In this document: piece by piece, positions 1 to 6,483 of the stretch
How the letters are laid out: each line of letters starts with the position of its first letter
Numbering within the stretch: the stretch's first letter is position 1
Source: JADKIH01 sp031417555
GTDB taxonomy: Bacteria; Bacteroidota; Bacteroidia; AKYH767-A; 2013-40CM-41-45
Direction: 5' to 3'
DNA length: 10,895 nt
Assembly: GCA_031417555.1 (NCBI GenBank)
Contig: JANOVV010000116.1
Coordinates: 1-10,895, forward strand
The notes under the pieces: generated by a model
Seen by the model: the letters and a program-made list of their open reading frames with translations, nothing else
Told to the model about the DNA's origin: nothing
Databases searched by the model: none
Translations under genes and position numbers: made by a program

Positions 1-48
1 CGGCGTCAATCAACACCGGTAATTAATTTTAAGAGTTGATTGACGCCG
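1..48. repeat. Inverted repeat with 14-bp stem at the window edge
   Basis: Bases 1-14 (CGGCGTCAATCAAC) are the exact reverse complement of 35-48, around a 20-base AT-rich loop. The stem may extend beyond the window, because base 49 is G and its partner would be base 0. It is much more GC-rich than the surrounding DNA. No T-run follows on the right, so it is not a typical intrinsic terminator for a plus-strand gene. It could be a repetitive extragenic palindrome, part of a mobile-element end, or a transcript-end hairpin of a gene to the left. I cannot choose among these. Confidence 0.7.
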
Positions 49-134
49 GGTGGACGACACTCACTATACAAAACTCTGTCAACCTGCAGGGAACTTTTGG
101 GTTCAAAGTATTAAGTTAAGTTATGAGATGTTTC

Positions 135-162
135 CAATTAACAATTAACGAATAACGAATAT
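135..162. repeat. Four-unit 7-bp tandem repeat upstream of the YD-repeat gene
   Basis: The stretch divides cleanly into heptamers: CAATTAA at 135 and again at 142, then CGAATAA at 149 and CGAATAT at 156. It ends 7 bases before the start codon at 170, so it occupies the ribosome-binding region of that gene. The 7-bp period matches the other repeat tracts in this window, although the unit sequence differs. Confidence 0.7.
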
Positions 163-169
163 CAATCCA

Positions 170-1075
170 ATGAGCAAAAAAATAAAATCCATTCGTCGTT
201 TTAATCAGAATTATAAAAACTTCAACTTCTCTGATCTGACAAGTCGCGCCGATGAAGAATATTTAGAACTTACGGTTATACTGGATGCAAATGGAAATTC
301 CAGTGAAGAAATTAAATATCTACCCACCAGTGAAGTGGAAGAAAAAAGTTCTTACGAATACGATACAAATGGAAAACTAACAACGCATACATTATTATAT
401 GCCATCGATAATTTCACGGAAAAAAGAGTATTGACCAGAAATGAAAAAGGTTTGCTCATTTCAGAAGTAAAATATTATAGCGGCGACTCGGGAGAAAAAA
501 CAGAATATGAATACAATGAGAAAGATAATGTAACCGCAATTATTCATTATGATGAAGAAGGAGAATTTGTTTCAAGAGAAGAAATAAAATACGATGATAA
601 AGGAGGTTTAACAGAACGCTGTACGTATGATATTAATAAAAAAATAGTGTCGCGTATTACGTTTACAAATCCTGCCGACAATCAGATTGAAGAGATTGAT
701 TATGATACTAACGGAGCAATCACCTCAAAAACAATTATTATTTTCAACGATAAAGGAAAAGAACTTTCCTCCGTACAAACAAATCCGCAAGGGAAACTAA
801 TCACAAGCGTAAAAAATACTTACGACGAACGTGGAAATATTATTGAAAAAATTTATAAAGATTTTTACAGCAAGAAAGTAAAGTTTGAATACAACGATAA
901 AGACCTGCTGATCGTACAAGAACTTTTCGATGAACAAGGCCTATTACTCCGCAAAAACATGTACGAATATGATGACGACAAAAACGTAATCGCCGAACAG
1001 ACCTACGAAATGGATACCACCCGCGGCGGGAGAGATAAACATTTTGGGACGAGGTATGAGTATGAGTTTTTTTGA
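170..1075 (+). CDS. YD-repeat-like hypothetical protein, cytoplasmic
   Basis: A 301-residue protein built almost entirely of degenerate units of about 20 residues, of the form aromatic-x-Tyr-Asp/Asn-x-x-Gly-x-hydrophobic followed by a beta-strand-like stretch. Examples are YEYDTNGKLT, YEYNEKDNVT, NTYDERGNII and MYEYDDDKNV; roughly ten such units run from about residue 35 to the end. This resembles the YD/RHS-type repeats that form beta-rich scaffolds. It lacks a signal peptide, membrane segments, an RHS core-associated motif and any C-terminal toxin domain, so calling it a polymorphic toxin is not justified. The protein is highly charged and looks soluble and intracellular. The start ATG follows directly after a heptamer repeat, with no Shine-Dalgarno sequence. 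No partner gene is adjacent on the same strand except the lipoprotein gene 124 bp downstream, which has its own promoter. The function is unknown; the coding call itself is secure. Confidence 0.85.
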   Translation: MSKKIKSIRRFNQNYKNFNFSDLTSRADEEYLELTVILDANGNSSEEIKYLPTSEVEEKSSYEYDTNGKLTTHTLLYAIDNFTEKRVLTRNEKGLLISEVKYYSGDSGEKTEYEYNEKDNVTAIIHYDEEGEFVSREEIKYDDKGGLTERCTYDINKKIVSRITFTNPADNQIEEIDYDTNGAITSKTIIIFNDKGKELSSVQTNPQGKLITSVKNTYDERGNIIEKIYKDFYSKKVKFEYNDKDLLIVQELFDEQGLLLRKNMYEYDDDKNVIAEQTYEMDTTRGGRDKHFGTRYEYEFF

Positions 1076-1080
1076 TTTGA

Positions 1081-1098
1081 TCCTGATAGTGATCAGGA
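1081..1098. repeat. Short palindrome, copy 1 (TCCTGATAG family)
   Basis: TCCTGAT at 1081-1087 pairs perfectly with ATCAGGA at 1092-1098 around a 4-base loop. It begins 5 bases after the stop of the preceding gene, so it could mark or protect that transcript's 3' end, although no T-run follows. It shares the string TCCTGATAG with the palindrome at 1924-1939. Confidence 0.65.
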
Positions 1099-1158
1099 GT
1101 GGTAATTTGAAAATGAATATGCTAAAGTATATTAGTTATAACTTTTAAATAAATCGTG

Positions 1159-1166
1159 TATATTTG
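1159..1166 (+). promoter_or_regulatory. Bacteroidota-type -7 box for the lipoprotein gene
   Basis: TATATTTG is an exact match to the TAnnTTTG -7 element of Bacteroidota primary-sigma promoters. It lies 33 bases before the start codon at 1200, giving an expected leader of about 25 bases. No convincing TTG or TTTG -33 element is visible at the usual spacing, so only the -7 part is supported. Confidence 0.55.
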
Positions 1167-1199
1167 TAATAAAACAATTATTAAAGAATAAATAGTTCT

Positions 1200-1862
1200 A
1201 TGGGAAAGTACATTTTTTTTATAGTAATTCTTTTATTGAGTTGTACAAAGGATAAAATGCCAGCGATCAATAACGATCTTGTTCCATTGCGAATAGGCTC
1301 AACTTGGAGCTTTCATAGGACGTGTTATGATTGTTTAAGTGGATATAGTGAGTTGGATTACTCAGTTACTGCGGAGAAGATTGTAAACATTGATTCACAT
1401 GAATGGTTTCATATGAAATTTCAAAATCTATGGACTGGTAGCTATGATTATTTTTGGAGGAATGATGAATCTGGTTTTTATCAGACAATTTATGATTCGT
1501 ATAATAATAGGAAATCGCATTCATATTATCCTGTTTATAACGGGAATAATAAATATGAAATTATATCTCCAGATACTGGTTCTTGTAAACGTCATGAAGC
1601 ATATGATTTGGCATATCAACCATCATTAAATGTAAATGGTAAATTATATGATTCATTTAAATATGCCTTTGACACTATTTATTTTGATAATAGTTGCACA
1701 GGTGGATCTTTTGTAATACCCTCTGGCCCAGTTATGTTTTTAAGCAAAGGTACAGGTATAGTTAAAATTCTTGAATATAACGCTACCTACTGGTATCATC
1801 TTATAAATACCGCTGATTCATTAATTTCTTTAAAAGACGAATTAGTTAGCTTTAAATATTAG
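1200..1862 (+). CDS. Hypothetical lipoprotein
   Basis: A 220-residue protein with a short hydrophobic N-terminus ending in the lipobox LLSC, which places the acylated cysteine at residue 15. It is therefore probably exported and anchored in a membrane of the envelope. The residues after the cysteine (TKDK) are charged, but I cannot say whether they direct surface exposure. The mature part is rich in Tyr, Trp and Phe and has the pattern PLRIGSTW near residue 29, seen in many uncharacterised Bacteroidota lipoproteins, and a late KGTGIVK segment near residue 183. Further cysteines are at 42, 45, 129 and 166; the C-x-x-C pair at 42-45 is notable for an exported protein. The gene has its own -7 promoter box, no Shine-Dalgarno sequence, and is bracketed by two related palindromes. 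It converges on the response regulator gene at 1999. No function is recognised. Confidence 0.8.
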   Translation: MGKYIFFIVILLLSCTKDKMPAINNDLVPLRIGSTWSFHRTCYDCLSGYSELDYSVTAEKIVNIDSHEWFHMKFQNLWTGSYDYFWRNDESGFYQTIYDSYNNRKSHSYYPVYNGNNKYEIISPDTGSCKRHEAYDLAYQPSLNVNGKLYDSFKYAFDTIYFDNSCTGGSFVIPSGPVMFLSKGTGIVKILEYNATYWYHLINTADSLISLKDELVSFKY

Positions 1863-1923
1863 TGAATATAAATAAACAATTGCAAAAACTTTTATTTACA
1901 ATTCCGCCAATTGTGGATTAATA

Positions 1924-1939
1924 TCCTGATAGCTATCAG
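1924..1939. repeat. Short palindrome, copy 2 (CTGATAGCTATCAG)
   Basis: CTGATAGCTATCAG at 1926-1939 is a perfect 14-bp palindrome, and with TC in front it shares TCCTGATAG with the copy at 1081-1098. It lies between the convergent lipoprotein and response regulator genes. A smaller hairpin (ACAATT, 5-base loop, AATTGT) lies just before it at 1898-1914. Neither has a T-run, so termination activity is uncertain. Confidence 0.65.
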
Positions 1940-1950
1940 AACAATACAAC

Positions 1951-2000
1951 CAACGCCAAACTCAAAACGCCAAACGAATATTAAACGCCAAACGAATATT
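1951..2000. repeat. Heptamer-type repeat with a perfect 18-bp tandem duplication
   Basis: Positions 1965-1982 and 1983-2000 are identical 18-mers (AAACGCCAAACGAATATT), each made of two heptamers (AAACGCC, AAACGAA) plus TATT. Two further heptamers of the same type, CAACGCC and AAACTCA, precede them from 1951. The right copy enters the TAA stop of the minus-strand response regulator at 1999-2001. The second copy is therefore likely a recent slippage or unequal-exchange product. Confidence 0.8.
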
Positions 2001-3153
2001 ATTTACTCGCAAACTGCACCACATCCTTATCAGTAATTTTTTTATCCGATAAAATCACCAATCGTTCCACGACATTTCTCAACTCGCGAATATTACCTGT
2101 CCAGTTAATTTTCTGTAGCTCTTTTATTGCTTCGGGAGTAAATTGTTTTACTGTCATCCCATAATCTCCGCAGATTTCTTTTACGAAATGCTCGGCCAAA
2201 ATCGGAATGTCATCTTTTCTTTCATTGAGTGAAGGAACTTGAATATTAATTACACTCAGTCGGTGGTAAAGGTCTTCACGAAAATTTCCTTTTTCCATTT
2301 CGGATTTTAAGTCTTTATTGGTTGCTGCAATTACACGGGGGCTTACAACTATTTCTTTCTCCCCTCCTACCCTGGTAATTTTATTTTCCTGCAAGGCACG
2401 CAACACTTTCGATTGCGCGGAAAGACTCATGTCGCCGATTTCATCGAGGAAAAGAGTACCTCCGCTGGCGAGTTCAAATTTTCCTATTCGTTGTTTGATG
2501 GCAGAAGTAAAAGCTCCTTTCTCATGTCCGAATAATTCGCTTTCAATCAACTCTGAAGGAATGGAAGCGCAATTTACTTCAATCATAGGGCCATTGGCAT
2601 GATTACTTTTTTCGTGAATCCAACGAGCCACCAGTTCTTTGCCTGTACCGTTACTTCCTGTAATCAACACACGTGCTTCAGTCGGAGCAACGCGGTCAAT
2701 CATTTCTTTAATTTTAATAATAGATGGCGATTCGCCAATCATTTCCCTTGTCTTAAAAATTTTTCTCCTCAGAGTTTTTGTTTCAGTGATAAGAGAAGAA
2801 CGATCAAGTGCATTACGCACTGTAATAAGAAGTCTGTTAAGATCCGGCGGTTTGGAAATATAATCATAAGCACCTTTTCGTATTGCATCCACGGCAGTCT
2901 CAATTGTGCCATGCCCGGAAATCATTACAACAGGCATTTCAGGGTTTATTTGTTGTAGCAATGCCAACACTTCCAATCCATCCAACCTAGGCATTTTAAT
3001 ATCGCAAAGAACAAGATCATACACTTCAGCTTTCGCTTTTTTAACACCTTCTTCTCCATCGTTGGCAATATCTACTTCATACTTTTCATATTGCAAAATT
3101 TCTTTAAGTGTATTACAAATTGCTTTTTCGTCGTCGATGATTAATATCTTCAT
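1999..3153 (-). CDS. NtrX-like sigma-54 response regulator without HTH
   Basis: A 384-residue protein: a receiver domain (about 1-118; acidic pocket D7-D8, phospho-acceptor D51, S79, K101) followed by a sigma-54-interacting AAA+ domain (about 139-375). The AAA+ part shows Walker A GSNGTGKE at 166-173, ESELFGHEKGAFTSA ending at 218, Walker B GGTLFLDE at 231-238, and the late NIRELRNVVERL segment. Such proteins normally hydrolyse ATP to open sigma-54 promoters when phosphorylated. Two points are odd. The sigma-54 contact loop reads GAFTSA rather than GAFTGA. The protein stops shortly after the AAA+ lid with no Fis-type DNA-binding domain, whereas NtrC-type proteins are usually about 450 residues or more. 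No histidine kinase gene is adjacent. Its ATG overlaps the stop of the upstream phosphatase gene (ATGA), which indicates translational coupling. The family assignment is secure; its target genes cannot be inferred from the window. Confidence 0.95.
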   Translation of the reverse strand: MKILIIDDEKAICNTLKEILQYEKYEVDIANDGEEGVKKAKAEVYDLVLCDIKMPRLDGLEVLALLQQINPEMPVVMISGHGTIETAVDAIRKGAYDYISKPPDLNRLLITVRNALDRSSLITETKTLRRKIFKTREMIGESPSIIKIKEMIDRVAPTEARVLITGSNGTGKELVARWIHEKSNHANGPMIEVNCASIPSELIESELFGHEKGAFTSAIKQRIGKFELASGGTLFLDEIGDMSLSAQSKVLRALQENKITRVGGEKEIVVSPRVIAATNKDLKSEMEKGNFREDLYHRLSVINIQVPSLNERKDDIPILAEHFVKEICGDYGMTVKQFTPEAIKELQKINWTGNIRELRNVVERLVILSDKKITDKDVVQFASK

Positions 3154-4139
3154 TTTTTCTTTATCCTAAATAGTTTAACACTATGCGTCTCTTGATTCTT
3201 GGCTCTTGATTCTTGACTCTCTCTTATAACCTCCCACAACGCCCCCTCCTTCAAAGCAAATTTCGAAAGGTGCATTTGTGTCAATCCAAATTTATGCAAT
3301 ATAAATTCAGTACAAATACTTGCAATAACAATCATATCAACACGCATTGGAATCAGGCCTTTCATTCTCATCCGTTGGGAGATTGTTGAATGAATAATTA
3401 TTTCATGCAATTGAAAAAATTGATTCAAATTAAATTTATATCCATTTACATCTTTTATAACATTTTTACCATGAAAACGATATCCAATCATTTCGGCAAA
3501 AGTATCAAACGATCCTGATGAACCGATTAATTTTTTAACGGGATATTTATGAATAGCATTTTTTAATGGCGACAATTGCTTATCCAGATAATTTTGAATT
3601 TCTTTTATTTCACTTTCTGTTACGGGATTAGACGGATGAAATATTTCCAGAAGTCTTGCAGCACCAATGTTAAAACTTTTTTTCCAGAATATTTTTTTAT
3701 CATCAGCAATAATGAATTCAGTACTGCCGCCGCCGATATCCATAATAAGTGAAGGTCTGCCTTTTAAATTCAGGCATTGCCTCACACCGTAACAAATCAA
3801 CTCAGCTTCTTTTGGTCCGCTGATAATTCTGACATCGATACCTGTCTTTTTTTTTACAGTTTCAACAAATTGAATTCTATTTTCTGCGCTTCGAATCGCT
3901 GAAGTCGCAAATGCATAAACTTTTTCAGGTTTATACTTTTCTATGATAGATTTGAAATAAACTAATGTATCTATACCTCGTTGAAAAGGAATAGGTGCAA
4001 TTCTGTTACGATGAATGGCTCCTTCACCCAACTTTACAGACTTCTTGGATTTGAAAATCTGAGTAATTTTTTTTCCTTGAACATCAGAAATCAGCAGATG
4101 AAAAGTATTTGTTCCTAGATCGAGGATTGCTATACGCAC
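3150..4139 (-). CDS. Ppx/GppA-family phosphatase
   Basis: A 329-residue protein of the ASKHA-fold exopolyphosphatase / pppGpp phosphatase family, expected to remove terminal phosphate from polyphosphate or pppGpp in the cytoplasm. Visible signatures are the N-terminal phosphate loop LDLGTNTFHLL (6-16), FATSAIRSAENR (77-88), SGPKEAELICYGV (107-119, containing the glutamate region used in catalysis) and DIGGGSTE (134-141). GSSGSFDTFAE follows in the second half. It corresponds to the short form with only the two ASKHA domains and no C-terminal HD-like domain. Whether polyphosphate or pppGpp is the substrate cannot be told. After the expected family end (LKEGALWEVI) there is a tail of about 24 residues encoded partly by a heptamer DNA repeat. 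It lies 62 bp after the ABC permease gene and overlaps the response regulator start, so the last two genes are almost certainly co-transcribed. Confidence 0.92.
   Translation of the reverse strand: MRIAILDLGTNTFHLLISDVQGKKITQIFKSKKSVKLGEGAIHRNRIAPIPFQRGIDTLVYFKSIIEKYKPEKVYAFATSAIRSAENRIQFVETVKKKTGIDVRIISGPKEAELICYGVRQCLNLKGRPSLIMDIGGGSTEFIIADDKKIFWKKSFNIGAARLLEIFHPSNPVTESEIKEIQNYLDKQLSPLKNAIHKYPVKKLIGSSGSFDTFAEMIGYRFHGKNVIKDVNGYKFNLNQFFQLHEIIIHSTISQRMRMKGLIPMRVDMIVIASICTEFILHKFGLTQMHLSKFALKEGALWEVIRESQESRAKNQETHSVKLFRIKKK
3189..3223. repeat. 7-bp-period tandem repeat inside the phosphatase C-terminus
   Basis: On the plus strand the tract reads in heptamers: CTCTTGA (3189), TTCTTGG (3196), CTCTTGA (3203), TTCTTGA (3210) and CTCTCTC (3217). 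Equivalently, two 14-mers match at 13 of 14 positions. It encodes the residues SQESRAKNQE on the minus strand. Because 7 is not a multiple of 3, each unit is read in a different frame, and gain or loss of one unit would change the C-terminus and the ATGA junction with the next gene. Confidence 0.75.
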
Positions 4140-4147
4140 GTTTTTTT

Positions 4148-4182
4148 ATTGAATGCTGAAGATTGAAAATTGATGGTAAACA
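4148..4182. repeat. Degenerate 7-bp-period repeat upstream of the phosphatase gene
   Basis: In register, the heptamers are ATTGAAT (4148), GCTGAAG (4155), ATTGAAA (4162), ATTGATG (4169) and a decayed GTAAACA (4176). The tract fills much of the 62-bp gap between the ABC permease stop and the phosphatase start, ending 9 bases upstream of the start codon on the minus strand. It is the most degenerate of the four heptamer tracts. Confidence 0.55.
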
Positions 4183-4201
4183 ATATGCAATCGTGAATAG
4201 A

Positions 4202-5533
4202 TTAATTATGATACCTCAGCCATTTCCATAATTCACGGTAGGAAATTTTCTTGCCGTACATGAGAATTCCTGTTCGGTATATTTTTGCTGCTATCCATGT
4301 GGTGAAAATAAATCCACCGATAAGCAAACCCATGGAAAGAACTATTTGAGGCCAGGGAACGCCGAATGGAATTCTTACCATCATAACTATCGGAGAGGTA
4401 AAAGGAATAATGGAAAACCAGAAAGCAACATTTCCCTGCGGATTATTAATTACGCTGATAGCGGCAATGTAGGCTATAATCAAAGGTATAGTGACAGGCA
4501 ACATAAATTGCTGAGTATCTGTTTCCGAGTCAACCGCCGCGCCGATAGCAGCAAAAAGTGCGCTGTATAATAAATATCCACCGAGGAAATAAAAAATAAA
4601 CATGCCAATCAGCAATGGAAAATTTATGGTTCCCATAATCTCTGTGAGTTTAGCGCCCTTATCCATAGAGCCGCCAAATTCTATATTTTGACTCATTGCC
4701 GGAGTATTCATTCCGCCACGGCTTTTCATTATAGTTTCAATTTTTTCTTTGTCGGTTTTATCTTTAAAGGCGAAGGCTGAAATACCGGAATAAACTACAA
4801 CCGTTAAAACAACCCACAATAAAAACTGAGTAAGTCCCACCAAAGCAACACCAATAATTTTACCCATCATCAACTGAAATGGTTTTATTGAAGAAATGAT
4901 TACTTCAACAATGCGGCTGGTTTTTTCTTCCAATACACCACGCATAACCATCGCTCCATAGATGAAAATGAAAAGATAAATCATCAATCCTCCGGCAAAG
5001 CCAAGGCCTGTTGTTAATGGAGTACTGGTTTCTTTATCTTCGAGATCACGGGTCCGTATTTCGACATCTGTTTTAATACTATTTAATTTCTTCTCGTCAA
5101 TACCAGCTTCAATATATTTATTCGCATTTATTTCCTTCTCAATGGTAAATTTGATTTTAGAAATCACTTCGAATCCGGGTTGTGAACTGGAATAAATCGT
5201 AACCGCTTTTTCAAGTGCGCTTAAATTGGGAGTAGCAGGAATATATAAAATGCCAAAGTATCCTTTTGATACACTTTCACTTTTTACAGAATCAACATTT
5301 GAAGACGGATATACAAACAATATCCTGTCACTGTTTTTAAATTTATCCTGGAAAATGTGTGTTTCGTCAACGACTGCAATCGTTTTTATTTCTGTATCAA
5401 CCTTATCCAATAACAAAGCAGAAGTAAATATTCCTCCCATCAGCAATGGGCCTAGAATAGTCATTATCAAAAATGTTTTTTTTCTGACCCGTGTAAGGTA
5501 TTCTCGTTGTATTACTAAGAGTATTTTATTCAT
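4202..5533 (-). CDS. ABC-2 type export permease, NatB-like
   Basis: A 443-residue inner-membrane protein of the ABC-2 / NatB type. The cytosolic start NKILLVIQREYLTRVRKKTF precedes a first membrane helix at about 20-42. A large extracytoplasmic domain follows (about 45-170, Lys/Glu/Ser rich). Then comes the GAMVMRGVLEEKTSRIVEVIISS coupling-type segment near residues 190-213, and about five more helices to the C-terminus. EEKTSRIVE and the paired ATPase are typical of exporters such as the sodium exporter NatAB, but the substrate cannot be assigned. Its ATG lies 2 bp after the TAA of the ATPase gene, so the pair is certainly one operon. A Lys/Met/Gly-rich insertion near 255-295 between helices is consistent with a long loop. 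No frameshift or truncation is visible. Confidence 0.92.
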   Translation of the reverse strand: MNKILLVIQREYLTRVRKKTFLIMTILGPLLMGGIFTSALLLDKVDTEIKTIAVVDETHIFQDKFKNSDRILFVYPSSNVDSVKSESVSKGYFGILYIPATPNLSALEKAVTIYSSSQPGFEVISKIKFTIEKEINANKYIEAGIDEKKLNSIKTDVEIRTRDLEDKETSTPLTTGLGFAGGLMIYLFIFIYGAMVMRGVLEEKTSRIVEVIISSIKPFQLMMGKIIGVALVGLTQFLLWVVLTVVVYSGISAFAFKDKTDKEKIETIMKSRGGMNTPAMSQNIEFGGSMDKGAKLTEIMGTINFPLLIGMFIFYFLGGYLLYSALFAAIGAAVDSETDTQQFMLPVTIPLIIAYIAAISVINNPQGNVAFWFSIIPFTSPIVMMVRIPFGVPWPQIVLSMGLLIGGFIFTTWIAAKIYRTGILMYGKKISYRELWKWLRYHN

Positions 5534-5535
5534 AG

Positions 5536-6465
5536 TTAAGCGGTCTGCATTTGTGCTTTATTTACCTGCTGTATGAAGATATCATTCATATCCGGAATCA
5601 CTTCTCTTAATCCTGCCACCTCAACATGAGGAAGTAAAACAGAAAGCAGATCATTAGTTGAATGTCCATTGAGCATTCGAACCTGAGCAATATTCATTTC
5701 CTGATCCTCTTTAAGGTCTAACAGTTCGAAACCGGACCATAAAGCATTTGTAAAAGCAATTCGATTACCATGATAGCAAATTTCATAAGTATTACTTCGG
5801 AATTGTTTACGAATTTCTTTTACTGAGCCGTTTAAAATAACACGGGCATTATTTATCAATGCTATATGACTGCAAAGCTCTTCAACGCTTTCCATACGAT
5901 GTGTTGAAAGAACAATTGTTGCTCCTTTATTTCTGAGATCAATAAGTTCATTTTTTACAAGCTCTGCATTTATTGGATCGAAACCGGTAAACGGTTCATC
6001 AAGAATAAGAAACTCAGGTTCATGCATTACAGTAGTAACAAATTGAACCTTTTGCGCCATGCCTTTTGAAAGTTCTTCCACTTTTTTCTTCCACCACGCC
6101 TGAATCTCAAATTTTTCAAACCAATACTTTAATTTCTTCATTGCATCAGCGCGTGACATTCCTTTTAGCCTGGCGAGGTAAAGTGCCTGTTCTCCCACTT
6201 CCATTTTTTTATAAAGTCCACGTTCTTCCGGAAGATATCCCATTTTCATAGCATGCTCGGTAGAAAGTGGTTCGCCTTTGAAAAACAATTCTCCTTTGTC
6301 AGGAGCGGTAATCTGAGTGATGATACGAATAAGTGAAGTCTTACCGGCACCATTTGGACCTAACAATCCAAAGACACTTTGCCCTTCAACATTCAATGTT
6401 ATGTTGTCGAGCGCACGATGAGCTGCATAATTTTTAGTGACACCTTTAATTTCCAGTATATTCAT
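5536..6465 (-). CDS. ABC transporter ATPase, NatA-like
   Basis: A 309-residue nucleotide-binding subunit for the following permease. Visible motifs are Walker A GPNGAGKT (36-43), a Q-loop region written GYLPEERGLY (76-85) in which glutamate stands where glutamine is usual, signature LSKGMAQK (132-139), Walker B FLILDEP (152-158), D-loop GFDP and switch STHRME with H189. The E-type Q-loop is common in the NatA-like exporter ATPases and is not a defect. After about residue 220 there is an extra C-terminal domain of the DUF4162 type often found in this group. It is expected to sit on the cytoplasmic face and power export of an unknown substrate. It follows an intrinsic terminator and has its own candidate promoter, so it probably begins a new transcript that may run through the phosphatase and response regulator. 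Confidence 0.95.
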   Translation of the reverse strand: MNILEIKGVTKNYAAHRALDNITLNVEGQSVFGLLGPNGAGKTSLIRIITQITAPDKGELFFKGEPLSTEHAMKMGYLPEERGLYKKMEVGEQALYLARLKGMSRADAMKKLKYWFEKFEIQAWWKKKVEELSKGMAQKVQFVTTVMHEPEFLILDEPFTGFDPINAELVKNELIDLRNKGATIVLSTHRMESVEELCSHIALINNARVILNGSVKEIRKQFRSNTYEICYHGNRIAFTNALWSGFELLDLKEDQEMNIAQVRMLNGHSTNDLLSVLLPHVEVAGLREVIPDMNDIFIQQVNKAQMQTA

Positions 6466-6483
6466 TTGTAATCTGTGAAAGCG

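Noticed and set aside
1..48. Integron attC site
   Set aside because: The arms do not contain the R' and R'' core patterns (GTTRRRY / RYYYAAC), and the arms are perfectly matched without the extrahelical bases of attC.
76..85. Fis or phage attachment-type site near the PstI-like palindrome CCTGCAGG
   Set aside because: A single 8-bp palindrome with no integrase, tRNA or duplicated flank in the window.
170..1075. RHS/polymorphic toxin or its immunity protein
   Set aside because: There is no secretion signal, no RHS core motif, no variable C-terminal toxin domain and no small downstream immunity gene. Only the repeat pattern is similar.
135..2000. CRISPR array
   Set aside because: The repeats are short (7 or 18 bp), directly adjacent and without spacers, and no cas genes are present.
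2318..3169. Several plus-strand open frames opposite the response regulator
   Set aside because: They are antisense shadows of a clearly coding AAA+ gene, rich in Ser, Arg and Cys with no family features.
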